Source: Aldrovandia affinis
Taxonomy: Eukaryota; Chordata; Actinopteri; Notacanthiformes; Halosauridae
NCBI GenBank assembly: GCA_029706075.1
Contig: JAINUG010000177.1
Coordinates: 1,026,501 to 1,090,500 of the forward strand
Direction: 5' to 3'
DNA: 64,000 bases
A program made the translations under genes and the position numbers. Below are positions 20,730 through 33,470 of the stretch, piece after piece (position 1 is the stretch's first letter; every line of letters begins with the position of its first letter). Below the pieces are notes generated by a model. That model made no database searches, had not been told where the DNA came from, and saw only the letters and a program-made list of their open reading frames with translations.

Positions 20730-23700
20730 CCAGCTGGATCCTACGTTACTGAAAAGGAAGGCATCAGCGCCTAAAAATGCATGATCATAAATGTCCCTGC
20801 TCTTCATTAAAATGTTTCATTTTTAGTTCAATTTTTTTCACTGGAAGGTCACAGTCAGGGATGAGGTTCAAAGCAGTTGGCTGTTTTAAACAGTTACTTG
20901 CTCTCCCCCTCCGGCAGGTATGTGCACGTTATTAAAAACAGCTCTAAATGTGAGTCCAAGCTCATACTTTCAAGATGGACAAAACTGTCAACTCAGCAAG
21001 TCGAGGATTCCAAAGTGCGGTCACATGACCAAACAGGAAACTACATTTCATGGGTGCAAATTTGTGTGTTGTGTTCAAAGTCTCTAGCCAGCACCGACAG
21101 CATGGGCATAGCCCATTTATACTGGTGGCAATTTGATGACAACAATGAATGCTGCTCTCCTGTATGAAAAAACACTTGAGAGGGTGGGGAACTGACCTGT
21201 TAGGGTGGCTTCCAACATTGTGTGACAGAAGGCCTATACAGTACATAGGCCTACTATGTTTTCAGAGCCATAGTAAAACTAATGTTGAAAGTTCAGAGAA
21301 CTTTCACTGACACTAAAATATTTTTTGTCAGGACATGTCTGAGCACCTCACGTTTTGCCCTCGGGGGTTACCCTGTCTCTCCCGAACCAAATAACTCTGC
21401 GATCCTAAATGGACCATGTGCATTTTTGTGCTAACGCAAACCAGCCCTAGCTGGATGACAACCAATGAATCACAGGCGATCTGCGGTTCACTGATCGAGT
21501 CGTGACCAATGCGCCGCATGACAGACGTGAACGTGACCTGAAAACGGAAGACTACGATTGGCCGAGCTGGAGTCGGGATGAGATGGTGTACGGCAGATTA
21601 GCAGCTGTGCAAATACACATTGATCTTAGCTCTAACTGGCTCCGTGTCCTGGGGGCCTAACCTAGGCCTAAGGCCCCTTGTTGGACGCCGTTTATTTACT
21701 CTGGGAGCCACTATTATCTCCTCTGGGGGAAGAGCCAACTCGATCAGTAGAGCATCCAAGCCTGGCCCGTTGTGCTACAAGTAAACAGTACCCCGCTGGA
21801 ACTGGGTCAGGAGTTCAGTGTTAGTTCAGTCATACCACGGAGCCAGCGGTTCGGACCACACTCTGCTGTTGCCAGTGGGAGAAGAGGCAACCACATGATC
21901 AATGGAGTTGCCCTGAAACACATGTCAAACCTTTCTCTCCACCGTGCATACCTTAAACTACACGGACCTGCGCAATTTCAGCCCACCTCCTTTCAGCCTG
22001 ACAGGAACTGACAAGCTGATTGACGACTCACTAGCCAATCATTCGGCATGTTGTTGGGTGGGGGAGGGGGTTATCAGGCTTCAGGCTGCACCGAGGAGGT
22101 AAACGCAAAGGGGAAAGGAGACAAAGTTCTGGAATTATCCAGCGGTTTGAAAGGAAACAATCTGACAATGAAAAACAAATGTCAAAGTAGGACGCCTTCC
22201 CTTTTTAAAGATGTGGAATAAATAGAAGAACCATGTTCTGTGTGTGTGTTTTGGAACAAACAGTCATGGCCTGGTATATTTTTCCACTCGAGGATCCTTC
22301 CAGCGGTGTCCACAGACTTTTATGACCCACGCTGGCTGGCGGGAGAGACGACCAGCTGGGACCCGCCTCCCTTTCGCACACAGGACAGACTGACAGGACA
22401 GAGCTCCCCATTTGTGACGGCGACCGCGTGTCCCCTCGTCCTGACCTCCTGTAAGGTGAGGAGACGACCACCGACTGCACGTACGGGGGAGAGGGGTGGG
22501 TTTGGGGGAACAGGTCCCGGAGGCGTCGGGCCTATAACAGAGGGGATACACCGAGCGCGCGCGGTCCTAATTGGGATCATTCACATTGAGGCCCGTGGGC
22601 TGAATCAAAGCGGAGCGGCTTCACTCGGGCTCTGTAATTACGAGGCCGATTTATATTCTGGAAACATTGCATCTCCCGGGCAGCGAGGCTGAGGACAGTG
22701 CGCATTCTTGAGAGGAACGCGGAGAGCGAAAACAAAACACCAGAGGACACTTCGTGTGTGGGGGCGGGGGGTACGAAAAACAAAAACAGCACCAGAGAGC
22801 ACAGTAAAAACAAGACAGAAGAGGAGGGAGTAAGTGAGCCATCACGTCGACAGTCCTACAGCCCATTACCACACACTGCAGGGGCTTTTCCACGACGGGA
22901 ACTGGAACCAGGTGGAACATGGCTGGCGGTTCATTTCAGGTGATGCCGTGGTAAGCAATAATGGGGGTTAGGCCTGCATTCTTTCAAACATCTGTCCTCA
23001 ACTTTGACTTAAATAAATGCAAGTGTTTGTTTTTTTATTCACAAAACACAGATGATAGCTGAACTTCCATGTTTTGGGGAAAAAAGGAACAAACACTAGC
23101 ATTTAATCGCGAATCAAAGCTAAGGACAAACGTAGATTGAATCGAGGCCACAAGCTACACATAACACATCCACAAATGCTCATTATTGTCCTGTCGGTGA
23201 AGCTCCAACCTGCAGAAGACTGACACGTGGGAAGAACATGCGTCTTTTCGTGAAGGTATTATTTTGGTAAGTTCACAGTGGTGAAAGCATGTTAATTTAA
23301 CCCAACTCCGTTAAAATTCTGCAGCTTTTCTTTTGTCGCACTGAGTTCAGGCAACACGATACTACATCCTCCAAAACTTCAAGCAGGCGGAGAATCTTTG
23401 AACATCTGGTTGAGCAACAACCGAATGTTGTTGCATCCAAACGAGGCCGCAAAATGCGCTGGTCATGGTGAACAAATGCTAATAAAAACAGTGGGAGTGG
23501 GAGGGAGGGGGTGTCGTGGTGAATCATAACTTAGACGCTGATGTAATATGGATAGAGGCCACCGTGTTAGGACCATGCCGTTTTATTGCCCAAAATGAGT
23601 CCCGGGACAGCAGCAGCTCAGGGGCCTTCTGCGTTCTGTCCTGTTCACAGCACAGGCAGCAGCCACAATATGACAACTCCACCAGAACAACGCAATACAT

Positions 23701-24450
23701 TGCTATGAATTACTCCAGGCGACTAAGCATACATTTTTTTAAATTTTTTTTTAACATATGCCAATATATATGTCACTAACCATATGGTATAACAGTGAGT
23801 ATTTAATTCCAGGGGGGAAAAAAGGCAAGGCTGAAATAACACAGTCTAAGAAAACAAGTCCAAAATAGATTTAATTTCCTCGACAAAATCTGTAGCCACC
23901 ACCCCACCAGAGTTTCCATTCCCCCGCCGAAATGAAAGCACACAGGTGGCTTTGGTGGCTCCTGCTAGCTTTCACCCTCGCACCGCGACTCCTCAAAGTC
24001 GCTAAATTTGGTTCCAGCACGAAAACGTCCATGCAAAAAGAATTAAATAATAATAATAAAAATGAGAAGCAGACGGGAGAAACCCCACTCTGCTCTGTTT
24101 TTAGTCTGATTTAAGGTAGGGGTGTGTCTTTCTTTTCCCCTCGCTTTTGGAGGCTGGAGCCACAGAGGCGCTGATGGGGTCAGGTCAACAGCAGCGAGGG
24201 GCCGGCAGTGAACGGCAGGATGTGGGCAGCTCCGCCCCAGGCCTCCCGAGCGTCGAGCCGCACTACGCCGCGACTGTGGTGCGCGGCCAGGCCAGACAAC
24301 GCATGCCGCCAAGACTGAAATCAGACAGGCTTGTGGGCTTATATGTGTTATAGCGATTACGGATTTATTACTGATTATAGGCCGAATATTAATCCCAAAT
24401 CATTCAGATTACCTGTATGAAAGGAGAGGAAAAAGGAAGGAACCCAAGCA

Positions 24451-24513
24451 ACACACACACACACACACACAAACACACACATGCACACAGACACACACAC
24501 ACAGACACACACA

Positions 24514-24545
<32 letters not shown>

Positions 24546-24805
24546 TACACACAGACACATACACACACACACATACGCACACACACACACACACATACAC
24601 ATACACATACATACACATACACACACACAGACACACACAAACACACACACACACGAACACAGACACACACACAGCCACACACATACACACAGACACACAC
24701 ACACACACACAGACACACACAAGCACACACAAACACATAGACACATACACACACACAGACAGCCACACACACACAGACACACACAAGCACACATAGACAG
24801 ACACA

Positions 24806-24860
<55 letters not shown>

Positions 24861-24963
24861 ACACAGCCACACACACACACACCCCCACACAGCCACACAC
24901 ACAGCCACACACATACACACATACACACAGACACACACAAGCACACACAAGCACACACAGACA

Positions 24964-25050
<87 letters not shown>
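24451..25050. repeat. 600-bp CA microsatellite
   Basis: Long CA array with 'cagacaca', 'cagccaca' and 'cacacaagca' variants and a final pure block. The Cys-Val and Thr-His open frames of over 200 codons are artefacts. Confidence 0.95.
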
Positions 25051-25052
<2 letters not shown>

Positions 25053-26388
25053 GCAAACACCATTTGCCGGGCACAAGGACGACTGCAGCCCTCTGGCAGT
25101 ATTTGGGGAAAGCGCCGGGGGAACAGTGAGTTCCGACACAGGAAACCTGAGTGGCTGCTTCCTGGCCGCGCGGTGACATCATTGTATGGGGCTGGAAAGT
25201 GGAGCAGCGCAGCATTGGCCTGGGAATGAGACGGGCGGGACGGCGCTGTGCATTTCTGCCCCCTTCTCCCCGGGTTCAGCGCGATGCGAGGGCCTCACAG
25301 AGAACGCCTGCAGCAGAGCCGCCCCGGCCCTGAGAACACCGCCAACCGCCACGGCTTCCTCTGCACTGCCCAATTATCTCAAACTGCACCGCTAATCATA
25401 ACAGAGGCCTGCTGTGAAAGGATCAACCCTCATTGAGAGGAGCATCCGAACCGTTTTCAGCAGCAGAAAGTCGGGTTCCGCGTAGGCTAACATTACCCGC
25501 GTGGATGTCAGTGAGTGTGGTAGAGACGGTGATCGATTGGGCGCAAGCCAGCCAATGGGGTGGCCTAGTCCTGCTGGTCTTGTTGTTGTGATTGATGGAA
25601 ACAGGACTGCATGGTGACACACTGATGAGTTACACTGACTTGACTATTGTGACCTGGCCATTCCTTATTCATAGCTAGTACATGATTAGGACGTTACTAT
25701 TCATTAATGTTTTATGTTGATATATATATATATACACAGTATATATATAATTGATAATTAACTATTATTAATGAATAATAGTAATACATGTGAAATACTT
25801 TAATATAATTAAGATAATATTTTGACATTTTTTAAGGAATCTCAAATTGCACTTGCTTTCTGTTTTCCGACAGTACAAAAATGATCATTAAGATGGAGCT
25901 TAATGAAATTTCCATGAGGTGTTGCATCCAGATGCAAATGTTGCAGATGCAGATGTTGAGCGTCAAAACTTCCTCCTGCCTACTAATGTCACAAAGGCAT
26001 TTTTCTCTAGATAAGGAGGGTGGATTCCACCAACAATTTCCCCCCCTTTTTTTGCCCAGATTCGGAATCGCCCTCACCAGCGCAAGGAACATTGCAGGTG
26101 AATTATGTGCACCCCCACCCCCCGCCATGCACCCGCACAAGAGCCGGTGATTGTCCACACTACAGGCCACACCAGTACTACAGGAGCCATAACGTCAATC
26201 GGAGGAGAGGCGTACCTTCACTCAAGACGGTGAACCTTCACCAGTTCCTCCCTGGCAGCCTGGTGCACGGTCTGATCTAGGGGTAAGCTGAGGAACCAGA
26301 GCTGATTTTCAGACTGTTAGCTAACGTTGGCGAACACTTGCAGTGAATATCGCCTTACGGACAAAGGTCTGGCGAGAGTTTGCCTTGC

Positions 26389-26510
26389 TGAATGCACACC
26401 CGGGCGTAGTCGGCTACTTAACAAAGCCCTGGCTCGAACCCACGCTGTCTGGGTTGCAGAGAGGAGTCTGCCTTCATAGCAAGCGCTTCAACTGACCGGG
26501 CTACGGAGGA
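26389..26510 (-). mobile_element. tRNA-like SINE head
   Basis: On the minus strand 'gtagcccggtcagttgaagc' resembles an A box and 'gtgggttcgagccagggc' a B box, about 70 bp apart. This is the pol III promoter layout of a tRNA-derived SINE or tRNA pseudogene. No clean cloverleaf was found. Confidence 0.5.
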
Positions 26511-28616
26511 GCTTTAACACCAATAGGCCTGTTTGGCTTTGAAAATCTTTAGGTATTGGCGTTTATGGCTCCGATATGCTCTGGTAATTTGTGCAAATTG
26601 ATATGCTTGATTTGAGTGTACTTGTCTGTTGATTCATTGTCGATTTTCATTTGAGTTAAATTATGTTTATTTATTTGAACATTCGTTTTTTTTAAATTAA
26701 TTTTGGAAATGTAAAGGATTGATGAGAGAATGTAGAAGTTAATGTTCAGGTATTTAAAATATAATAAAATATGTATAATATATCTTTTTTTCATTATCAA
26801 AATATCAGTTGAGCTGTCCTTCATGTGAGTGAAGGAGAACATGTCCTTACTACTTATGTCAAGAAAGGCATACTGGATATCCATTTCTGGAAATGCAGGC
26901 CTCGGAGAGTACATCTATCACTGTTTCATACTCTGTGAAATGTTGACTGACAAGGTCTCTCTCGACTCTGGATTCTTGTGCGATTACGACATTCAGCAGG
27001 TGCTCCCAGAACGTATGCTTGGAGCAGACCAACCTGCTTTTAAGCAGCGAGATTTTTACCCGGCTGAGCTCCAGTTGGCAAAGTCAGAAAAACTGCACCA
27101 TGAGAGGGAGGAAAAAAAAAATCCAAGACAGCTGTGTTTCCACAAAGCTCAGCCCCTACGCCGTCTGCTTATGGGGCTCAGCTCAATGCTCTTTAAATGG
27201 TGCGATCTACTGGCTCCGCCAGAAGCAGGAGAAATTCCACCACCGCCGTTCGCAAAGCACAACACGGGAGTTTGCATTAATGAAACGACTTCGCTCTGTG
27301 AAACCGACGCTTGCCGTTAACCCTCTCCCAGCTGAGAGCCATATTTAATAACGTTAGCAGGGACGGCTGCGGTCTGACATTCTTCTCTGCATTCTCCATG
27401 AATTTCAAAGCGATGAAATAATCACTTAATGGTATGAATTACTGCAGCTCTGCACGCAATTTAGGCAAGACAGGAGGGAGCGAGGAAGGGAGAGAGGGAA
27501 AGAGAGGAGAAGGAGAGGGTAGATACAGACGAGAAAGAAGGATAAGAGGCCTAAGGACGCTTCAGGCTGCATGTTGACCATGTGTCCAGATGTGAAGTAG
27601 GCCTAGCTATCTTTGGAACGTCGCAGCTGACCACAAAGCCACGATCTCCCCCACCCCACCCCTCTACTTTATCCACCCCACGCCCTGCATCCCCACCCTA
27701 CCGGGGGTCTGGCGCCACAGAGTGCCACTCTCAGACACGCCGGGGCCCCCACGGGGGGGTCCTCGACCGCCCGACAGGGACGCCACACAGCGAGGGCATC
27801 TGACCCTGTTATCAAGCACTTCTTCTGAGAGCAACAGCCCCATCCTGGAGAGCTGATAGGAAGCCAGCGAGGAATGGGCTCGGACCCGGGTCTCCTACCT
27901 TTTACGGTCCTCGCAGACCCGTCCACTTGTACTCCCTCTCCCCGGGAAACATTCTGCCGTCTCAGCAACTTCGCCTCCACACTACAGCTGTGAGCTTGGA
28001 ACCGTTTGGCAAGCTTTGTTCAATTTTCTTCATTCCTTCTTTTTTTTTTTCTTCTTCTTTTTTTCCTCCTTCCAGCACAACGGACGGTTTTGGAGAGTCT
28101 GGAGGAGAAGCGCACGTCTGAGGTGGGTGCGGGAGTTCAGCGGCGTTTACTCCTGTCGCTCCTCCGTGAGGAACCCAGCAGTGCTCGGGTGTCACGGTGA
28201 ATTCTCAGGTCCCGGGGCCCAGAGGGGTGGGGAGTTGGAGAAACGATAGCATCGCTGGAGATATCAGCCTTCAGCGGCACGGTGTCATTACCCACCTGAT
28301 GCGTCAAAAGGCCCAGGCCAGTTTACTTTCAGGCGACAACTCACGGCGCATTTCAGATTTGAATTACCTCTCACAATGCAACACTGCTGTGTCTTTCCCG
28401 ATAACCAGGAAACCGGAATGTGTGCCGGGTATCAGTACAGTATCAGTGTACAGTGTTGGGAGGCTATACTCATGACTCACTCCTAATGCATGCTCACGGA
28501 CAGCTGTCTGGCTATTCTGCAGCTGACACAGGAAAACACAGCAGGGTGTGAAAATGCTGAATATCTTCACACAGGCACAGGTAAGGCCTGCATGAAGATT
28601 CAGATTCAGATTCAGG

Positions 28617-28949
28617 CCCCGCTCCAGAATCTCCCATAAGCGTTCAGTTGGGTTGAGATCCGGTGACTGAGACGGCCATGGCATACGGTTTACATTGTTT
28701 TCATGCGCATCAAACCATTCAGTGAACACTCGTGCCCTGTGGATCAGGACATTGTCATCCTGGAAGAGACCACTCCCATCAGGATAGAAATGCTTCACCA
28801 TAGGATGAAGCTGATCTCTCAGATCATTTATTGGTGTTTATCTTGCCTTCTAAGGTGTTGAGTGGACCTAAACCATGCTAAGAAATGCACCCCACACCAT
28901 AACAGAACCCGTAATTTACTCAAGTGTTTCCTTTATTTTGGCAGTTACC
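28617..28949 (-). mobile_element. Tc1-like element (family A), partial, with readable transposase remnant
   Basis: Minus strand. Starts with the terminal repeat (reverse complement of 'cctttattttggcagttacc') and runs through LFQDDNVLIHRARVFTEWFD, then AHENNVNRMPWPSQ and SPDLNPTERLWEILERG. These are the second Asp and the third acidic residue of the DDE/D catalytic centre of Tc1 transposases. The 3' part is cut off at about 28617; the 5' part upstream of LFQDDN is non-coding or decayed. Confidence 0.85.
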
Positions 28950-29175
28950 TCAGCTAAGATAACCTAAACCGGTGACTGGCGCTCTCCTACCTGCACTTCT
29001 ACTCACGTCTGACTGTATATATTTATCTTGTATTTATTATTCAGTATACTGTGATGTCCTGTATGTCTTGTGTGTTCTTTCACTGTCTCCTGTCTCCAAA
29101 TTCCCCCCCCCCGGATTAATAAAGGCTATCTTACTCTTATCCCAAACTTGTCACCTGTTGGTATCAATTTCATTA

Positions 29176-29222
29176 CAGGCATTTGGCAGACGCTCTTATC
29201 CAGAGCGACGTACAACAAAGTG
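29176..29222 (-). mobile_element. SINE tail fragment
   Basis: 'caggcatttggcagacgctc' and 'ttatccagagcgacgtacaa': the tail of a V-SINE-like or related element in minus orientation. Confidence 0.6.
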
Positions 29223-29286
29223 AATTTCCTTGTTGCCATTCACTATGGGAAACACCAATACAAACAAACCGAAGGGCAATGTTTGG

Positions 29287-29475
29287 GGCAGTAGTGTAGT
29301 ATAACGGTTAGGGAACTGGGCTTGCAGGTTTGATTGCCAGGTGCGACACTGCCGTTAAACCGTTGAGCAAGCTGCTTAACCTTAAACGCTTCAGCAAATG
29401 GTTCGTATGTAAACAAAGGAAGACTAAACTGTGTAAGTCTCTGGATAAGAATGTCTGCCTGTAATGTGCTATTTA
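29287..29475 (+). mobile_element. V-SINE/HE1-like SINE
   Basis: tRNA-like head ('gtagtataacggttaggg', 'gcttgcaggtttgattgcca') then 'ttgagcaagctgcttaacct' and the tail 'taagaatgtctgcctgtaat'. Matches the general layout of fish tRNA-derived SINEs with a conserved central domain; family name from memory. Confidence 0.65.
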
Positions 29476-31869
29476 TGCTCTCTAATGTTTGGTTTCCCAG
29501 AAATAACCTGAGTAATCTCATCAAGATAAAAAGACATCAATCAGCAAGGAAATAAAGTAGGCCAAATATCAACATTCAAGATACTAAAAGTCCTCATTGC
29601 ATAAACACTGCAATGAGAGACGTGAGCAATTCCCATCCTTCCAATGCCGGTTACCTCGTGAGACTTACTTCACTTCACCGCCTTGGTTTGAGCAACGTAA
29701 GAGCAGGTCCAAGGAGGCCCGCAGCACTTAACACACTCCTCAGAATCCTCTGCGTGAGATCAATCTTCACACAGTCACACACCAGCCGGCTCATCTGGCA
29801 TCGATGTCAGACATCAAACAAATCACTATGGGCTGGTCCTTCCTGTCCCATAAACACAGATATTTGCCCTTGCATCACTGCACCGTCGTAAAAATATTAT
29901 TTGGATGGCTCGTCTGGTTTGTCAAAACAACGCGAGACTATTTTAGGAGCTCAACACTGACCCACTTCAACTTAAATAATGGCTTTCATTTGCGCTGAGT
30001 AAACCGGTTTCTAAAGAAGTGTGCATGTAGACAGGCTGTTTTAATTAGGCTCTTCTCAGATCGAGGAAGGAGGATGTAAAAACCTGCGTGCGTGCAATGA
30101 CTGAGTCAGAGATGACCTGCGAGACGGGAACAACTGTTTCCAAACAATTTAGAAGAAAAACAAAACAAAAACAGTATTTTCCTTTAGTGCAGCCTCTGGT
30201 CCGACCTGAGAAACTAACGCCTACCTCAGCTTATATTTGGCAGTGCGCACAACAATCCAGGCCCACTGTCCCAGATATTACAGAACCAAGCCTTCAGAAG
30301 AGCCCTTAATCACATTAATGTGGCCATTGTCTCGAATATTATGAAGCTGGATCCACCGTTTTTTTGTCAACATGAAAACGTATTTCGGCAGCGCTCATTA
30401 CAACATATTTTCATCTCAGCCATTTGTATACACACCCCAGATTCAGTTTGGTAAAAAAAATAAAAAAAAATACAATAAAAATAGAGGCCCCTGACCACAA
30501 AAATGCAATGGAGCAACCACCCAACACCAAAGCCGAAGGGGAGGGGGAGACTTCCATCCTAATTTATCAGCTAACGTTCCCCCGCCACCCTGGAAATACC
30601 ATGTGGGCTCTCACCCGAGCCTCCTGAAAAAACCACACACATGTAACTGCAGCAGTCTGTCCTTTCAACTGCTGTTTACAACTACAACTGGGTCCGTGAG
30701 AGAAAGCAACTTCATTTGCCAGTGAGCATGTAGGGACACACAGGGATACTGGAGCAGAGCAGGGCTCAAGCGAGGTGCTTTACACAGAGAGACCTGCGGC
30801 TCCTCCACATCCCAAACGAATACCGGGACATCGTGACAGTGCAGGTGTTAAGAAAAACATGACAGTATTATACAGCTGCTCTGTGATGCGTATTCCAGAA
30901 GCGTGACCGCCAAACAGCACAACCAAACGAGACACATTTTTGGAACGAGGCCAAATTCGAGATGTTGCCCACTGTCCCCGGGCAGCGTGGAGCATCTGGC
31001 ACAGAGTGCGGAGTCCAATACCGAAACGTCCCGTCACATCATCAGAGAAAAGGGCGTGCTTCTGTCTTTGCCAGAGGCAGAACCCATGGACACCTTCACT
31101 CCCGGCCCACGCTCTCTCCATCACTCATACCTCTCCTCCTCGGACGGACGGCAAGTTCGCGAATGATGAAAAAAGCAGCTGGTAGCGCTTTCCAGTTGAG
31201 GACGTCGACTGGCTTCATGTGCAGAAAACAAACTCCACTACCCTCACAATGACCTGGCGGTCTTTGCCCACTACTGAAATTCCGATCCTCTGACTGAAGG
31301 TTCTTCACATAGAGGATAATTCCGACTTTTTTTTTGTTCCGCGTAAGCTGTCTCCTTGGCTGAGACTAATCTCTTTAACAGATTCCACAGAGCTTTCCTG
31401 GAAAACTGGCAAGGGAATTATTGACAAATATTTAGTTAGGACCTTTCTGATATCGGGCACAGCTCTGGTCCGAATGAACGGTGACACGCAACAGCCGTCT
31501 CAAACGTGTCTGTTTTTAGTGTCAGTGACTTGGAGAGAGAGCTTAGGAAAACTCAAACGCAGAGCGCTTTTTGTGTTGTGTTGTGAAAGGAAAATGCAGT
31601 GATGAGAAGAGGGAAGATGCAACTCATCAGGTTCTTTAATGCACTTGTGGGTGGGGTAGTAAAATGCAGAGTAGAATTTCAGAAGATATAATTTCAATAG
31701 TAGCCTATAACAAATAACACTTAACTCAGGCTGGGTATGAATTCACAGCTAACAAAGTCAACAGTTGCAGTCTATGTCATTAGCTACATTCAGAACGTGG
31801 CAACAAGTGGGACATATAGTGCCCTCTATGGCCATTCGTTTCTCAGAGGTGCTTTCAAAACAACTTCTC

Positions 31870-31946
31870 AAATAAGGACCATATGGACGATTTTGGACTT
31901 GCCTTTCATAAATAACGACCATATGGACGATTCCGGACTTGCCTTG
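31870..31946. repeat. Two-copy 41-bp tandem duplication
   Basis: 'gaccatatggacgattttgg' near 31878 is repeated 41 bp later as 'gaccatatggacgattccgg', both followed by 'acttgcctt'. Confidence 0.85.
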
Positions 31947-33246
31947 TAAAACAGACAAGAGGCGGCGGCATGCCTGCGAGACACCGCATAAGCCCCCGTG
32001 TTGTGGTGAGCTCCTCAGCGAGTCCCAGTGCGCTCCTCCCACACAGGCGGTGCGGACAGCTTTGCTCAGAAAACAAAACAGCTCACGCCGAAGAGGAAAT
32101 CACGAAGAGTGCGCAACAGAGGTTTCACAAAAAGAAGAGAAAACACGCAAGTGTGAGAGAGAAATGTCCGTTTCCGCTGATAAACAGCAGGATGAGGGAG
32201 AGCCCATTGTAGGCAAATCACTGACACCCCCCACAAAAGGTCAGAAGTTCCGTCGACATCGTTAAGTGCACGTTGGACAGGCTAACCTTTACAAAGGTTA
32301 AACTTAAGTCTAAATAACAACCGCTGTTTTGATTTGGCTCTCACAAATGAGGCCTGCTTTTTCTCACTGTCAACATTAAAGGACGCCAACAACGTTCGTA
32401 AATCTTGCGTTATAATCTTGTAATCTTGTGTTACAAAGGCAAAACAAAGTCAAACACAGCCGAGCGCTGAGAATATTTGGAACCACAAAAAACGTATCAG
32501 CAGGGCTGCTTTTGTACCAACTCTGTGCCAAAAAAGTAGTCAAACATTTTCATTGCTTCAACTACTAATCTTAGGTGCTTTTACTATTCAAGATAAGATC
32601 TGACTTAGGAATGCTGTTGGTGCCAAGTCAAGGGTGATACGGGCTGTAAACCGTAGGCCTCCATCCATTAGGCCTACCTCGTGCACTCTCCTTGCTTTGT
32701 TTGAGTTCGATGTGAAAGACGTCTACCAGCATACTGCGGCCATTGTAGATGTCAAGACAGGTTAGGAAAGCGTCTGATGTTTCGTGATGACCAAAAGCCT
32801 GTGACCGTAAAGCCTGGAAAATGCTCGCTGTTATTCACATGGCCGCATCTACTTTGATCCCGTCTTCTGATGATGACCATTGCCATTGGACTGTGGGTTG
32901 TGGAATCCTGTCCTGACTGGTAGTACAGCATTAAAGATTGGACGAGTCAACGGAGTCTACTAGGAACCCCAACTTCAGTGTAATTCAGCCGATCGACGAG
33001 GTGTGTTCTGGTAGACAGATTTAAAGGTCCGGTTTAGCGTTAACAATCTTCCTTTGGAGCTCGGGCTGGCCTAAGGGTTTGGCCGAGAGCAGAGAGCGCA
33101 TTCCACCAAAGACTTCAATGTTGCGTTGTAGGAGCCATCAGCTCCTCGCGGCCCCATACAGAGTACAGCTGCAGGAAACCTGTCATGCTGGATTATAATG
33201 ATTTGGCCTGGATGCTAAAGCTGCTTTGCACGCGCTGCCCTTTAAA

Positions 33247-33470
33247 CAGTGGTGGACAGTAACAAAGTACATTTACTTTACTTAAGTGAATTACGGCACT
33301 TAAGTAAATTTTTTCAAGTATCTGTGCTTGCCTAAGTATTTTTACTTTCACTCCCCTACATTTCAAAGGCAAATGGGGTTAAATGTAGGACGTTTTACTT
33401 TTACTGGAGTAATATTTTATCAGGGTACCTTTACTGTGAGTAAAGGGTTTGTGTACTTTGTCCACCACTG
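33247..33470. mobile_element. hAT-type MITE with perfect 8-bp target duplication
   Basis: Ends 'cagtggtggacagtaa' and 'gtactttgtccaccactg' are inverted repeats. The 8-bp direct repeat 'cctttaaa' flanks it at 33239-33246 and 33471-33478. 224 bp with no coding capacity. The intact target duplication suggests a fairly recent insertion. Confidence 0.93.

Noticed and set aside
24375-25215. Open reading frames of over 200 codons on both strands (also at 7550-7984, 10225-10995, 12739-13329, 13812-14105, 14926-15937)
   Set aside because: They translate CA/TG or GA/CT microsatellites (Thr-His, Cys-Val, Leu-Ser, Arg-Glu runs) and carry no domain.
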